Shown here in pieces: positions 1 through 8,752 of a DNA stretch of 64,000 nt (within the stretch, counting starts at the first letter, position 1; the number at the start of each line of letters is the position of its first letter). The translations under genes were made by a program, and so were the position numbers. The DNA comes from Planctomycetales bacterium (GTDB lineage: Bacteria; Planctomycetota; Planctomycetia; Planctomycetales; Planctomycetaceae). The notes under the pieces were generated by a model, which saw only the letters and a list, made by a program, of their open reading frames with translations, had not been told where the DNA came from and did no database searches. The DNA is taken from contig JANQPT010000061.1 of the NCBI GenBank assembly GCA_028285345.1, positions 186,001 to 250,000 of the forward strand, in the 5' to 3' direction.

Positions 1-1
1 C

Positions 2-1036
2 AAAGCGCGGAAAGTCACGATTGCAAAACCGCAGCCCAAAGAGAAAGCGGCACCCAAAACACCTGCTCGCTCCAGAACGACACCTGCACCGCTAAGGCCT
101 GTCGCGAAAGTGACGCCCAAGCCGGTTCGATCAAAGCCGAAGCAGCCGGCGGAGGAGAAGAAGGTCGCCGTTCAAACTGCGAAACCGGCACCAAAGGAAG
201 CGCCGCCGCAGCCGACCAAGCCGGCCTCCGACACCCAGGTCGCGCTGGCGGACAAACCGGAGTCCACTCCCGACAAGGAGAAGAAGAAGGCGGGCGGGCG
301 TCCGAAACTGGCCGAAGGGACGGGCGGATTCGCGGGAACGATCAAATACGACGGGACGCCCCCAGCGCCGAAGGATATCTACGCCCTCGGCCAAGCTCCG
401 AAAGATCCGGCGGTCTGTGGCGCGATTGCGATTCCGAACCAATCGTTGATCGTCAACCAAAAGAACAACGGCGTGAAGAACGTCTTCGTCTATCTCCGCA
501 AGAAACCGAAGGGATACAAAGGAAAAGGACCGAAGGATTCGATCGTGTTTGATCAAAAGTTCTGCGTTTTCTTCCCGCGGAATTTGATTGTGCACACGAA
601 TCAGACGGTATTGGTCAAGAACGAAGATCCGATCGTCCACAATACACACACTTATCCTGCGTCGAACCCGGGATTCAATTCCGCGATCGGAGCCTCAGAC
701 CGCAAAGGCGTCCCACTGACCTACCGGCGCGCCGAACGATATCCGGTAAAGGTGGTCTGCGACTTACACAGTTGGATGATGGCGCATCACCTAGTGCTCG
801 ACCATCCGTTCTGTGCATCGACCGATGAGAACGGTGAATTCGCCATTGCCGGCCTTCCACCGGGAAAGTATTCATTTATTGTCTGGCAGGAAACGCCGGG
901 GCTGTTGGAAAGAAAATTGAGCGTGACGGTGAAAGCCGGGGCGTATACAGAAAAAGCCCTCTCCTATTCGCCCGACAAATTTGCCGAGTTTAAAGGTCCG
1001 CGCCCGAAAGTTCTGACGGTTTCCACAGGCAGGTAA
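2..1036 (+). CDS. Cupredoxin-like secreted protein, 5' end cut by window edge
   Basis: The frame is open from base 2, so the gene starts upstream of the window and the GTG at 110 is probably not its start. The first ~100 visible residues are a Lys/Pro/Ala-rich low-complexity linker. The rest is a beta-sandwich domain with a copper-site pattern: a VHNTH segment, then CDLHSWMM, which gives the Cys, His and Met spacing of a plastocyanin-like site. A GEFAIAGLPPGKYSFIVW stretch resembles a carboxypeptidase-regulatory-like fold. It ends 70 bp before the diheme cytochrome of the oxidase cluster, so an electron-transfer or copper-related role is a reasonable inference. The exact family is not certain. 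Confidence 0.7.
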   Translation, partial: KARKVTIAKPQPKEKAAPKTPARSRTTPAPLRPVAKVTPKPVRSKPKQPAEEKKVAVQTAKPAPKEAPPQPTKPASDTQVALADKPESTPDKEKKKAGGRPKLAEGTGGFAGTIKYDGTPPAPKDIYALGQAPKDPAVCGAIAIPNQSLIVNQKNNGVKNVFVYLRKKPKGYKGKGPKDSIVFDQKFCVFFPRNLIVHTNQTVLVKNEDPIVHNTHTYPASNPGFNSAIGASDRKGVPLTYRRAERYPVKVVCDLHSWMMAHHLVLDHPFCASTDENGEFAIAGLPPGKYSFIVWQETPGLLERKLSVTVKAGAYTEKALSYSPDKFAEFKGPRPKVLTVSTGR

Positions 1037-1106
1037 TCGAGCAGAGGGTCAGTTTTGACATCGTTTTGTTTGCCAGTCGGTAAACGCTAGTTGTGAGGTT
1101 GTCGTC

Positions 1107-2516
1107 GTGAAGTTCCGCAACATACTTTTATCAGCTGGGTTGCTCTGCGCCGCACTGACCGGTTGCGGCGAGTTCAAGTCGGAATTCTCACTGAACGAGA
1201 AGACGACCAATCTGATGCCAGAGGCAGAAGATGTGGTCAAAGAGCAGCTCCACGAGTATTTCGGGACACCTGAAGACCTCGTCGGCTGGCTCAAGTTTCC
1301 GATTGACTATGGCGCCGAAGAGACGGTGACGTTGCGGGTCAAATCATTTGAGGAGTCCGCCTCCGGAAAGATCGTGCTCGATGTGGCGGCCGACGAGCAG
1401 GCCGATTATCAGGGCGGATCGATTAAAGTGTCAGAAGAGGAAATCTATCAGATCTCCAGCCACGACCCCTCGTCCGGCACGGTTTTCGTCAAGCCGGGGA
1501 TTGAGGCGAAACTAAAGACCGGCGATGAAGTGACCATCGTCAAACGGCACGGGGGATGGAAACTGAAACGCGGCCGCAACTTGTATATGAAGCACTGCGT
1601 GCACTGTCACGGGGTGAGCGGCGACGGCGAAGGGCCGACGGCTCAATACCTCAGTCCGTTGCCGCGTGATTACCGCAAAGGCGTGTTTAAGTTCACCTCG
1701 ACGATCAGTACGGAAAAGGCGGCCCGCCGGGATTTGGCACAGACGCTCTACGAAGGCATTCAGGGAACCAGCATGCCGTCATTTAAGCTGAAGTTGATTG
1801 GCGACGATATGGAGGCAATGGTCGGCTATGTCCGGTTTTTGGCGACACGCGGCGAGTTCGAGTTGCGCTTAGATGGCGAGTTTGGCGTTGATTATTCCAA
1901 AGATGTCGTAACGCGGCGGATCAAGGACGAGGATGAGAAAATCACCCGCCAGGAAATTATCGAAGAGTTCCGGTCGATGATCGAAAGCGATCTTCCCGAT
2001 CTTGTTGATTCCACTGCGACGATTCTGGCGGAGGATTGGGAGCGTGCGGAGTCGCCGGACGTGATGGTCGTCCCCAAGAAGCCGCGTCCGGAACCAACGC
2101 CCGAATCAATCGCGCGGGGCCGCGCATTGTACTTGTCCAAGGATACAAAATGTGCCGACTGTCACGGTGTCACAGGATATGGTGACGGAAAACAGACCGA
2201 AGAATACGCGCAGATGCCGGGGACGACTCCACCGATCACGTACGCCAAGCCCGGCCTGTACGACGACTGGGGACATCCGATCAAGCCCCGCAACCTGCAT
2301 TCGGGAATGTATCGCGGCGGCCGCCGGCCGATCGATATTTTCCGCCGGATCAGCGCGGGAATTAAGGGGACGCCCATGCCCGGCTTCGGCACGTCGCTCA
2401 ACGACGACGGGAAGATTTGGGATTTGGTGAATTACGTAATGAGCGTACCGTACGAAAACAATTCATCGGAAATCAAACACGCCGAAAAAGAGGTTGCAGA
2501 GCACACCGTGAAGTAA
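1107..2516 (+). CDS. Diheme cytochrome c lipoprotein
   Basis: A 469-residue protein with a GTG start behind a GAGG ribosome site. The N-terminus is a lipoprotein signal (LLCAALTGCGE), so it is likely anchored in a membrane and faces the periplasm. There are two c-type heme sites, CVHCH at residues 164-168 and CADCH at 349-353. Each is followed by a likely axial-Met segment (GTSMPSF and GTPMPGF). The first ~150 residues carry no heme. It lies directly upstream of coxB, so it probably delivers electrons to the terminal oxidase, taking the place of the cytochrome c domain fused to subunit II in classical caa3 enzymes. That role is inferred from context. Confidence 0.85.
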   Translation: MKFRNILLSAGLLCAALTGCGEFKSEFSLNEKTTNLMPEAEDVVKEQLHEYFGTPEDLVGWLKFPIDYGAEETVTLRVKSFEESASGKIVLDVAADEQADYQGGSIKVSEEEIYQISSHDPSSGTVFVKPGIEAKLKTGDEVTIVKRHGGWKLKRGRNLYMKHCVHCHGVSGDGEGPTAQYLSPLPRDYRKGVFKFTSTISTEKAARRDLAQTLYEGIQGTSMPSFKLKLIGDDMEAMVGYVRFLATRGEFELRLDGEFGVDYSKDVVTRRIKDEDEKITRQEIIEEFRSMIESDLPDLVDSTATILAEDWERAESPDVMVVPKKPRPEPTPESIARGRALYLSKDTKCADCHGVTGYGDGKQTEEYAQMPGTTPPITYAKPGLYDDWGHPIKPRNLHSGMYRGGRRPIDIFRRISAGIKGTPMPGFGTSLNDDGKIWDLVNYVMSVPYENNSSEIKHAEKEVAEHTVK

Positions 2517-2528
2517 AGTGAGGCCAAT

Positions 2529-2571
2529 ATCGGCATCGCCGATGCCCCCATTTGGGGGCGGCAATTGCCGC
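2529..2571. repeat. Three contiguous small palindromes between cytochrome c and coxB
   Basis: Three hairpins lie end to end: ATCGGC-ATC-GCCGAT (2529-2543), GCCCCCA-TT-TGGGGGC (2544-2559) and GCGGCAATTGCCGC (2558-2571). They sit between the cytochrome stop and the coxB ribosome site. This could be an RNA-processing or translation-control structure, or a weak terminator. No T-run follows. Confidence 0.55.
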
Positions 2572-2599
2572 GAGACCCCTTCATCAGGGAGCTGGAAAC

Positions 2600-3418
2600 G
2601 TGCGAAAGTTTTGGTGTCTGTTTTTTATGGTTTGGCCGATCCTGGCGATCTGGCTCTGCTGGATCTCGCCTAGCTACAACTGGTGGTTTCCCGGCGATGC
2701 CTTGTGGAAACTGGGTGAGCAAATCGACGACTTGTTCTATTTGTTGTTGATCGTCGTGACGGTCGTCTTCATCGGGACTCAGTTGGCACTGGGATACGTG
2801 TTGTGGAAAGGTTCAGAAGCGAAGACTGGTCATGCCTGGTTCAGTCACGGCAGCCATAACTTGGAAGTGATTTGGACGATTCTGCCGGCGATCATCCTGC
2901 TATTCATCTCGCTGTACCAGATGGACGTGCTGGCCCGGATTCGCCTCAAGCAGGAATTCCCCGAACAGGTCGCCAACGACCCTGTGGCCGAAGTGAGCGC
3001 ACGACAGTTTGAGTGGCGGATTCGGTACCCGGCTCCCGGCAAGAAGCTCAGAGCATTGCCGCAGCCCGACGACCTGTACACCGTAAACGACCTACATATT
3101 CCCGTGGGCAAACCGGTGATGATTCGTTTGCGGAGCGAGGACGTGCAGCACAGCTTCGGGCTTCCGCATTTGCGACTGATGCAGGACGCCGTTCCCGGGC
3201 TGGTCATTCCGGTCTGGTTCCAGTCGAACAAGGTCGGCAAGTATGAAATCGTCTGCAAAGAGCTCTGTGGTTGGGGGCACTACAAGATGCAGGGCGAACT
3301 CACCGTGGAATTGGAAGAGGATTACAACGCGTACCTGCAGGAATTGCAGGAGAAGATGAACGACGACGGCTATTCGGGCGATCCCGCTGAAACTGTCGCC
3401 CTGAGTAACGAGGACTGA
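2600..3418 (+). CDS. coxB: Cytochrome c oxidase subunit II
   Basis: Subunit II of the terminal oxidase, 272 residues from the GTG at 2600. That start has an AGGGAG site 8 bases upstream. A longer frame begins at 2552 but would read through the hairpin array. Two transmembrane helices (residues ~1-20 and ~40-65) are followed by a region near ~90-105 and a periplasmic cupredoxin domain. The CuA site is intact: His184 (VQHSF) and C219-x3-C223-x3-H227-x2-M230 (CKELCGWGHYKM). There is no fused cytochrome c domain. coxA follows after 2 bp. Confidence 0.96.
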   Translation: MRKFWCLFFMVWPILAIWLCWISPSYNWWFPGDALWKLGEQIDDLFYLLLIVVTVVFIGTQLALGYVLWKGSEAKTGHAWFSHGSHNLEVIWTILPAIILLFISLYQMDVLARIRLKQEFPEQVANDPVAEVSARQFEWRIRYPAPGKKLRALPQPDDLYTVNDLHIPVGKPVMIRLRSEDVQHSFGLPHLRLMQDAVPGLVIPVWFQSNKVGKYEIVCKELCGWGHYKMQGELTVELEEDYNAYLQELQEKMNDDGYSGDPAETVALSNED

Positions 3419-3420
3419 GC

Positions 3421-5229
3421 ATGAGTATCGCGACCCCTGAAACCGCCGGCGCCCATTCGCACGAACACGATCCGCATGGTGGGCATCACGACATCGGTTT
3501 CATCCGCAAATACGTCTTCTCGACCGATCATAAGATCATCGGAATCCAGTTTCTGATTACGACGCTGCTGATGCTGATGGTGGGCGGGGCATTGGCGCTG
3601 GGTGTCCGTTGGCAGTTGGCGTTTCCCTGGCAGGCCATGCCGTTTGTCGGGCACCTGCACGTGTTTCAAGGCCAAGGGGGAATCATCTCGCCGGAATTCT
3701 ACACCATGCTGTTTACCATGCATGCCACGGTGATGATTTTTCTGGTGATCATCCCCATCCTGGCGGGAGCGTTCGGCAACTTCTTGATTCCGCTGCAAAT
3801 TGGGGCGGACGACATGGCCTTCCCGACGCTGAACATGCTCAGCTACTGGTTTATGTGGCCGGCGATCGCCTGTTTTGGAATCAGTTTCTTCATCGGCGGC
3901 ATAACCGCCGGTCCCGCCGCAGGCTGGACCTCCTATCCAGTGCTCGCCGCGCTGGCCACTGCCGCACCGGGTTCCGGTCCTGCACAAACGTTTTGGCTGC
4001 TGGCGGTGACCTTCATTGGCGTGTCGTCCATGATGGGGTCAGTCAATTACATGACGACCATCATCAACATGCGTGCCCCGGGAATGACGCTGTTCCGCAT
4101 GCCGATGACCATCTGGGGCATGTTCATTACCGCGATTCTGCAAGCATTCGCACTGCCGGTGCTCACCGCGGCCGGATTTATGGTGTTGCTCGATCGCATC
4201 GGAGGGACTTGCTTTTTTATCCCTGCGGGCCTTGTCGTCAACAACGCCGATCCCACCATCGGCGGGGGGCAACCGCTCTTGTGGCAGCACCTGTTCTGGT
4301 TCTACTCGCACCCTGCGGTCTACATCATGCTCCTGCCCGCGATGGGCATGGTTTCCGATATTCTCTGTACCTTTGCCCGTAAGCCGCTGTTCGGTTACAA
4401 GCCGATGGTGTATTCCATGAGCGCGATCGCCGGACTGGGCTTTATCGTGTGGGGGCACCACATGTTCACATCCGGCATGAATCCGGCGCTGGGAATGACC
4501 TTTATGGTCTCCACGATGATGATCGCCCTGCCCTCAGCAGTGAAGACGTTCAACTGGATCGGAACCTTGTGGGGCGGGAATCTGCAGTTCACGACGCCGA
4601 TGCTCAACGCGATCGCATTTGTGTCGATGTTCATTGTCGGTGGCCTCAGCGGAATTTTCATGGCGGCGGTTCCCGTCGATTTGTATATCCACGACACGTA
4701 CTTCATCGTGGCCCACTTTCACTATGTCCTGTTCGGCGCCACATTGTTCGGCGTATTCGGCGCGATCCACTTCTGGTTTCCCAAGATGTTCGGCCGGATG
4801 ATGAACGACACCGTCGGGAAATGGCATTTCTTCCTGACGTTCATCGGATTCAATGGGACGTTCTTCACAATGCACCTGCTGGGTGTGGCGGGGATGCCTC
4901 GGCGGCTGGCCGATCCGTATAACTATCCGTATCTGGAACATCTGTTGCCGATGAACCAGTTCATGACCTACTCCGCGATCCTGATGGGATTCGCACAGTT
5001 CCTACTGCTGGGGAATTTCTTTTTCAGCATGTTTTGGGGTCCCAAGTGCGGGCGGAATCCTTGGCACGCCAACGGCTTGGAATGGGACGCGCCCTCACCA
5101 CCGCCGCACGGAAACTTTGAAACGGTACCCGTCGTTTATCGCGGCCCGTATGAATACTCGTCTCCCGAATCCGACAAAGACTATCTCCCGCAGACGGAAT
5201 ACATTGCCCCGCATCCGAGCCCGGCATGA
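3421..5229 (+). CDS. coxA: Cytochrome c oxidase subunit I (A2 type)
   Basis: The catalytic subunit of an aa3-type heme-copper oxidase, 602 residues with about twelve transmembrane helices. The N-terminal 25 residues are His-rich. Visible ligands are His101 (heme a, FTMHATVMIF), His297 with the cross-linked Tyr301 (YSHPAVY), His346-His347 (HHMFTSGMN) and a late HFHYVLFG pair for the hemes. The helix VI motif is YSHPAVY and not the GHPEVY form, so the proton-channel glutamate is absent. Tyr-Ser takes its place, as in A2-type oxidases. Helices late in the protein are followed by a hydrophilic Pro-rich tail. It is the third gene of the cox operon. Confidence 0.97.
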   Translation: MSIATPETAGAHSHEHDPHGGHHDIGFIRKYVFSTDHKIIGIQFLITTLLMLMVGGALALGVRWQLAFPWQAMPFVGHLHVFQGQGGIISPEFYTMLFTMHATVMIFLVIIPILAGAFGNFLIPLQIGADDMAFPTLNMLSYWFMWPAIACFGISFFIGGITAGPAAGWTSYPVLAALATAAPGSGPAQTFWLLAVTFIGVSSMMGSVNYMTTIINMRAPGMTLFRMPMTIWGMFITAILQAFALPVLTAAGFMVLLDRIGGTCFFIPAGLVVNNADPTIGGGQPLLWQHLFWFYSHPAVYIMLLPAMGMVSDILCTFARKPLFGYKPMVYSMSAIAGLGFIVWGHHMFTSGMNPALGMTFMVSTMMIALPSAVKTFNWIGTLWGGNLQFTTPMLNAIAFVSMFIVGGLSGIFMAAVPVDLYIHDTYFIVAHFHYVLFGATLFGVFGAIHFWFPKMFGRMMNDTVGKWHFFLTFIGFNGTFFTMHLLGVAGMPRRLADPYNYPYLEHLLPMNQFMTYSAILMGFAQFLLLGNFFFSMFWGPKCGRNPWHANGLEWDAPSPPPHGNFETVPVVYRGPYEYSSPESDKDYLPQTEYIAPHPSPA

Positions 5230-5257
5230 CGCGTATTGGAAGCGTGCCCGAAACTGA

Positions 5258-6262
5258 GTGAACCGGCTGATTGCGTGTACCACGTTTATGAAAACTGACG
5301 ACTATCATCCTTGGGTCTTTCGTGTGGCGGTGCTCACCGTGTGTGTGGCGATGCTGCCGATCATCGCGGGTGGATTGGTGACGACCATGCAAGCGGGCAT
5401 GGCGTTTCCCGACTGGCCTTCGTCGGACGGTCACGGCATGCTCAGCTATCCCTGGCTGCAGTCGACCGGCGACAAGTTCCTCGAACATGGACACCGGCTG
5501 GCGGCCATGCTGGTCGGTTGCGTCAGCATCCTGCTCGCAATTGTATTGTGGACCAAGGAGTCCCGACGCTGGGTCCGCTGGTGCGGTGTGGCGGTGCTAC
5601 TCTGCGTGATCGCGCAGGGCGTGCTGGGCGGCCAGCGCGTTTTGCTGAACGAACTGGGATTGGCGTTTTTGCACGGCAGCTTCGCAAACTTGGTGTTTGC
5701 ATTGATGGCCGCCGTCGCCCTGTTTACCAGTCGCGGTTGGCTTGCAGCCCGCGAAAAAACGGCACCCGCCAATCTGAGTCGCGTCACCAAACTCGCCGCC
5801 GCAAGCACAATTGTGCTGTTCATCCAATACGTCCTGGGCGGGTTGTTGCGGCATCTTGGCTGGTGGCCGCATCAGCACCTCGGCTTCGCGTTTGTCGTGC
5901 TGATTGTTGTTTCTCTGACTGTGTTCGCCGCACGGGCTGACAAGAAGTCCTGGATTTGGAAACCGGCACACTGGTTGTCTATTCTACTCGTCCTGCAAAT
6001 CGCGCTGGGCCTGGGGACGTGGGTTACGAAGTTCGGTTTCGGAAGCTACGTCGCCGTTGCAGGTTCATTGCCTCAGATCTGGCTTCGCACTTCTCACTTT
6101 GTCGTTGGCTTATTAACGTTTGCAGTCGCGGTAATCCTGTTGTTGCGGGCACTCCGATTGACCTATGTTGCGCGCCACACTGAGAGGCGGACGGGCGACG
6201 TTTCTTCCTCGCCGCTGGTGACTCTTCCGGACTATGGGCTGTCCACGGGAGGGATTCGATGA
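5258..6262 (+). CDS. ctaA: Heme A synthase (CtaA/Cox15 family)
   Basis: Integral membrane enzyme that oxidises the C8 methyl group of heme O to give heme A for the oxidase encoded upstream. It has about eight helices and 334 residues. Conserved heme-ligand histidines are visible in EHGHRLAAML, FLHGSFANL, HLGWWPHQHLG and LRTSHFVVG. The GTG at 5258 and the ATG at 5288 (giving MKTDDYHPW) are both possible starts, and neither has a clear ribosome site. The stop overlaps the next start as ATGA, which indicates translational coupling to ctaB. Confidence 0.92.
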   Translation: MNRLIACTTFMKTDDYHPWVFRVAVLTVCVAMLPIIAGGLVTTMQAGMAFPDWPSSDGHGMLSYPWLQSTGDKFLEHGHRLAAMLVGCVSILLAIVLWTKESRRWVRWCGVAVLLCVIAQGVLGGQRVLLNELGLAFLHGSFANLVFALMAAVALFTSRGWLAAREKTAPANLSRVTKLAAASTIVLFIQYVLGGLLRHLGWWPHQHLGFAFVVLIVVSLTVFAARADKKSWIWKPAHWLSILLVLQIALGLGTWVTKFGFGSYVAVAGSLPQIWLRTSHFVVGLLTFAVAVILLLRALRLTYVARHTERRTGDVSSSPLVTLPDYGLSTGGIR

Positions 6263-7200
6263 GCACTTCCGTCACGTCGACACCTCCCTATCCCGCCGCC
6301 GAACCGGCCGCAGTTCCGCTGCGGCGCGGTCTGGTCGGACGCATTTGCGACTATGTTGAGATTGCAAAACCTCGAATCTCCGCATTTGTCCTGATCACCG
6401 TCGCCGCTGGATTTCTGTTGAGCAGCAACGGGACAATCCAGCTATCGGCGCTGTGTCATGCTCTGCTGGGCATCGCTTTGGTGGCTGCCGGCTCCAGCGC
6501 ACTGAATCAATACATTGAGCGCCGTTCCGACGCGCGGATGGAGCGAACGTTGGGGCGGCCGATCCCGTCGGGTCGACTTGCCGCGGCCGAGGTGTTGGCG
6601 TTTGGGATCCTTGCCGGATTGCTGGGATGCGTCTACTTGGCTGTGACTGTCAATTGGATGACGGCGCTGCTCACCGGGTTGACGTACCTGGCCTACACGC
6701 TGATTTACACTCCGTTGAAGCGCGTCACAGTGTTCAACACGGTTGTGGGTGCGGTCCCCGGCGCGTTGCCGCCCGTTTTGGGTTGGACCGCGGCCGGTGG
6801 GGGTTTGGGTATTGAACCGTTTTCCCTGTTTGCGATTCTGTTTCTGTGGCAGTTTCCGCATTTCATGGCGATCGCTTGGCTCTATCGCGATGATTACCGC
6901 CGCGCCGGCCTAAAAATGATGCCGGCCGTCGCCCGCGGGGGACGCATCACCGGTTATGTCGCCGTGGCTTACGCCCTCGCGTTGCTCCCCGTGAGTCTGT
7001 TGCCCGGCCGAATCGGGCTGGCTTCAGAGTTCTACACGGCTGCGGCGCTATTGTGCGGCGCGGCTTACGTCTGGGCGGCGGTTTACTTCTGTGCGCGCGA
7101 AACCGAACGAGCCGCACGGTGGCTGTTGGTCGCTTCGCTGGTCTATTTGCCGGCGGTCGTGTCGGTCTTGGTCGGAGAACATATTTATCTGTTGAGTTAA
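6259..7200 (+). CDS. ctaB: Protoheme IX farnesyltransferase (heme O synthase)
   Basis: Attaches a farnesyl group to heme B to make heme O, the substrate of the preceding heme A synthase. It is a 313-residue UbiA-family membrane prenyltransferase with about nine helices. The prenyl-diphosphate binding segment reads NQYIERRSDARMERTLGRPIPSG, matching the family pattern NxxxDxxxDxxMxRTxxRP with Glu for the first Asp. The second conserved region is YRDDYRRAGLKMMP. It begins inside the ctaA stop codon. Confidence 0.95.
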   Translation: MSTSVTSTPPYPAAEPAAVPLRRGLVGRICDYVEIAKPRISAFVLITVAAGFLLSSNGTIQLSALCHALLGIALVAAGSSALNQYIERRSDARMERTLGRPIPSGRLAAAEVLAFGILAGLLGCVYLAVTVNWMTALLTGLTYLAYTLIYTPLKRVTVFNTVVGAVPGALPPVLGWTAAGGGLGIEPFSLFAILFLWQFPHFMAIAWLYRDDYRRAGLKMMPAVARGGRITGYVAVAYALALLPVSLLPGRIGLASEFYTAAALLCGAAYVWAAVYFCARETERAARWLLVASLVYLPAVVSVLVGEHIYLLS

Positions 7201-7252
7201 CTCAGCTTGAGTCAGGCTCAATCTTCAGATTTGGACAATTGGTAAGAGACTC

Positions 7253-8251
7253 ATGTCACATCAACATGGACATCCGCCGCTGAAAATGGGGCTCGCGATT
7301 CCCAACGCCAAGTTGGGAATGTGGTTGTTCCTCGGCACGGAGATTATGTTTTTTACGGCGTTCATCGGTAGTTACATCGTGCTGCGGCTGGGATCGCCGG
7401 GCTGGCCGACGAACGCCGAAGATACGCATATCGTGATCTACGCCGGTGCCATCAATACGTTTGTGCTAATCTGCTCCAGCGTCTCGGTCGTTTACGCGCT
7501 GGAAGGGGTTCGCAATAAGAACTTCGACTTTGCCCGGAAAATGCTGATACTCACGCTGGTGCTCGCCTGCGGCTTTTTGGGCATCAAGGCCTATGAGTAC
7601 TATGGAAAATTCACGCACGACATCCTGCCGGGACGGATCCCCGAATCCAACCAACAGGCGCTGCACTTCACAATCCGGGATCTAAAAGCAGCCACCGGGA
7701 TTGAAGAGGCACAGTACAAGCTCAAAACACTGCAAAAACAACTGGGCGAACGACAAGCCGTGGGCGGCAACACGGAATCGTTGCAGTCTCAAATTGAGGA
7801 ACAACAGAAGGTTGTCGACGAAATTACCCCGGTCTCCAACAAAGTCGACCAACTGAACTCGCTCGTAACAGCTGGCAAAATCAAGTTAGGCGATCCCGGC
7901 GCTCACGGCGCCCATGCGGAAGGCGAACAGCCGGAACATTCCGCCGCTGAGGGCGAACAGACTATGGTCGACGCGGTCGCGAAGCTGCACGAGGAGCATC
8001 CCGAGTACTTTGCCTCCGTGCATGTTCCGAAAGTAATCCGCTACGGAAATCTGTTTGCCTCGACCTATTTCATCATGACCGGTTTCCACGCCTTGCACGT
8101 GATTGTGGGCATGATTTTGTTCGTGATGCTGATTGGCTTGGGTTCGAAGTTGGGCTCACAGCACGAGACGTTTGTTGAGAACAGCGGGCTGTACTGGCAC
8201 TTTGTGGACCTGGTCTGGATCTTCCTGTTTCCGTTAATTTACATTGTGTAG
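7253..8251 (+). CDS. coxC: Cytochrome c oxidase subunit III with a soluble insertion
   Basis: Subunit III of the oxidase, 332 residues. Helices are visible at about 20-42, 62-84, 95-115, 265-292 and 305-328, and the last two carry the family signatures TGFHALHVIVG and YWHFVDLVWIFLFP. Between helices 3 and 4 there is a hydrophilic insertion of about 145 residues (roughly 7604-8038). It is rich in Gln, Glu and Lys with coiled-coil character (EEAQYKLKTLQKQLGE, SLQSQIEEQQKVVDEI) and ends in a His/Glu-rich stretch. Typical bacterial subunit III has no such insertion. It sits between ctaB and the subunit IV gene. Confidence 0.93.
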   Translation: MSHQHGHPPLKMGLAIPNAKLGMWLFLGTEIMFFTAFIGSYIVLRLGSPGWPTNAEDTHIVIYAGAINTFVLICSSVSVVYALEGVRNKNFDFARKMLILTLVLACGFLGIKAYEYYGKFTHDILPGRIPESNQQALHFTIRDLKAATGIEEAQYKLKTLQKQLGERQAVGGNTESLQSQIEEQQKVVDEITPVSNKVDQLNSLVTAGKIKLGDPGAHGAHAEGEQPEHSAAEGEQTMVDAVAKLHEEHPEYFASVHVPKVIRYGNLFASTYFIMTGFHALHVIVGMILFVMLIGLGSKLGSQHETFVENSGLYWHFVDLVWIFLFPLIYIV

Positions 8252-8338
8252 TCCCATTGAATTGGCGGCTAACACAACAGGTGTTTTCAATCGCCGGCCG
8301 CACGGATGTTCCGGCGCAAGTGTGGAGCGACCTATCTC

Positions 8339-8752
8339 ATGACCGATGAGCATCACGATCATCAAGCGGCGCCGTACATGGCGATCTTCGGGCTCTTGAT
8401 CGTCTGTACCATCCTCTCGGCTTTGGCCGACGTGTTGGAACTCAATCTGCCCAGCGCCTTTTTAATTTTTATCGTGCTCGTCATCGCCACGATTAAGGCG
8501 ATGTTTGTGATGATGTTTTTTATGCATCTCAAGTTCGAGGGCAAATGGAAATACGTAATTCTGCTGCCCACAGCGGTGCTGGCGCTGGCAATGCCGTTTG
8601 CATTGGCTTCGGATATCGCCGTTCATTATTACGACGTCGCCGTTCCGCAGGAGAACACGCTGTTGGACAAAGAAGTCCTCGCTGAGGAACAGGCCGACGA
8701 TCATCAATCTCACGATGGCCACAAAAACGGTGAGCACGGCGGCAGCCACTGA
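8339..8752 (+). CDS. Cytochrome c oxidase subunit IV family protein
   Basis: A 137-residue protein with three transmembrane helices (about residues 12-32, 42-64 and 70-92), resembling the small prokaryotic subunit IV (CtaF/CoxD-like). The helix segment AMFVMMFFMHLKFEGKWKY is typical. The start at 8339 (MTDEHHDHQAAPY) is preferred over the upstream ATG at 8306 because of the family's His-rich N-terminus and a GGAG eleven bases upstream. The tail is His/Asp-rich and could bind metal. The stop overlaps the next start by one base. Confidence 0.88.
   Translation: MTDEHHDHQAAPYMAIFGLLIVCTILSALADVLELNLPSAFLIFIVLVIATIKAMFVMMFFMHLKFEGKWKYVILLPTAVLALAMPFALASDIAVHYYDVAVPQENTLLDKEVLAEEQADDHQSHDGHKNGEHGGSH

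Noticed and set aside
8306-8338. Extended start of the subunit IV gene at 8306
   Set aside because: The extra eleven residues (MFRRKCGATYL) have no family match and no ribosome site.
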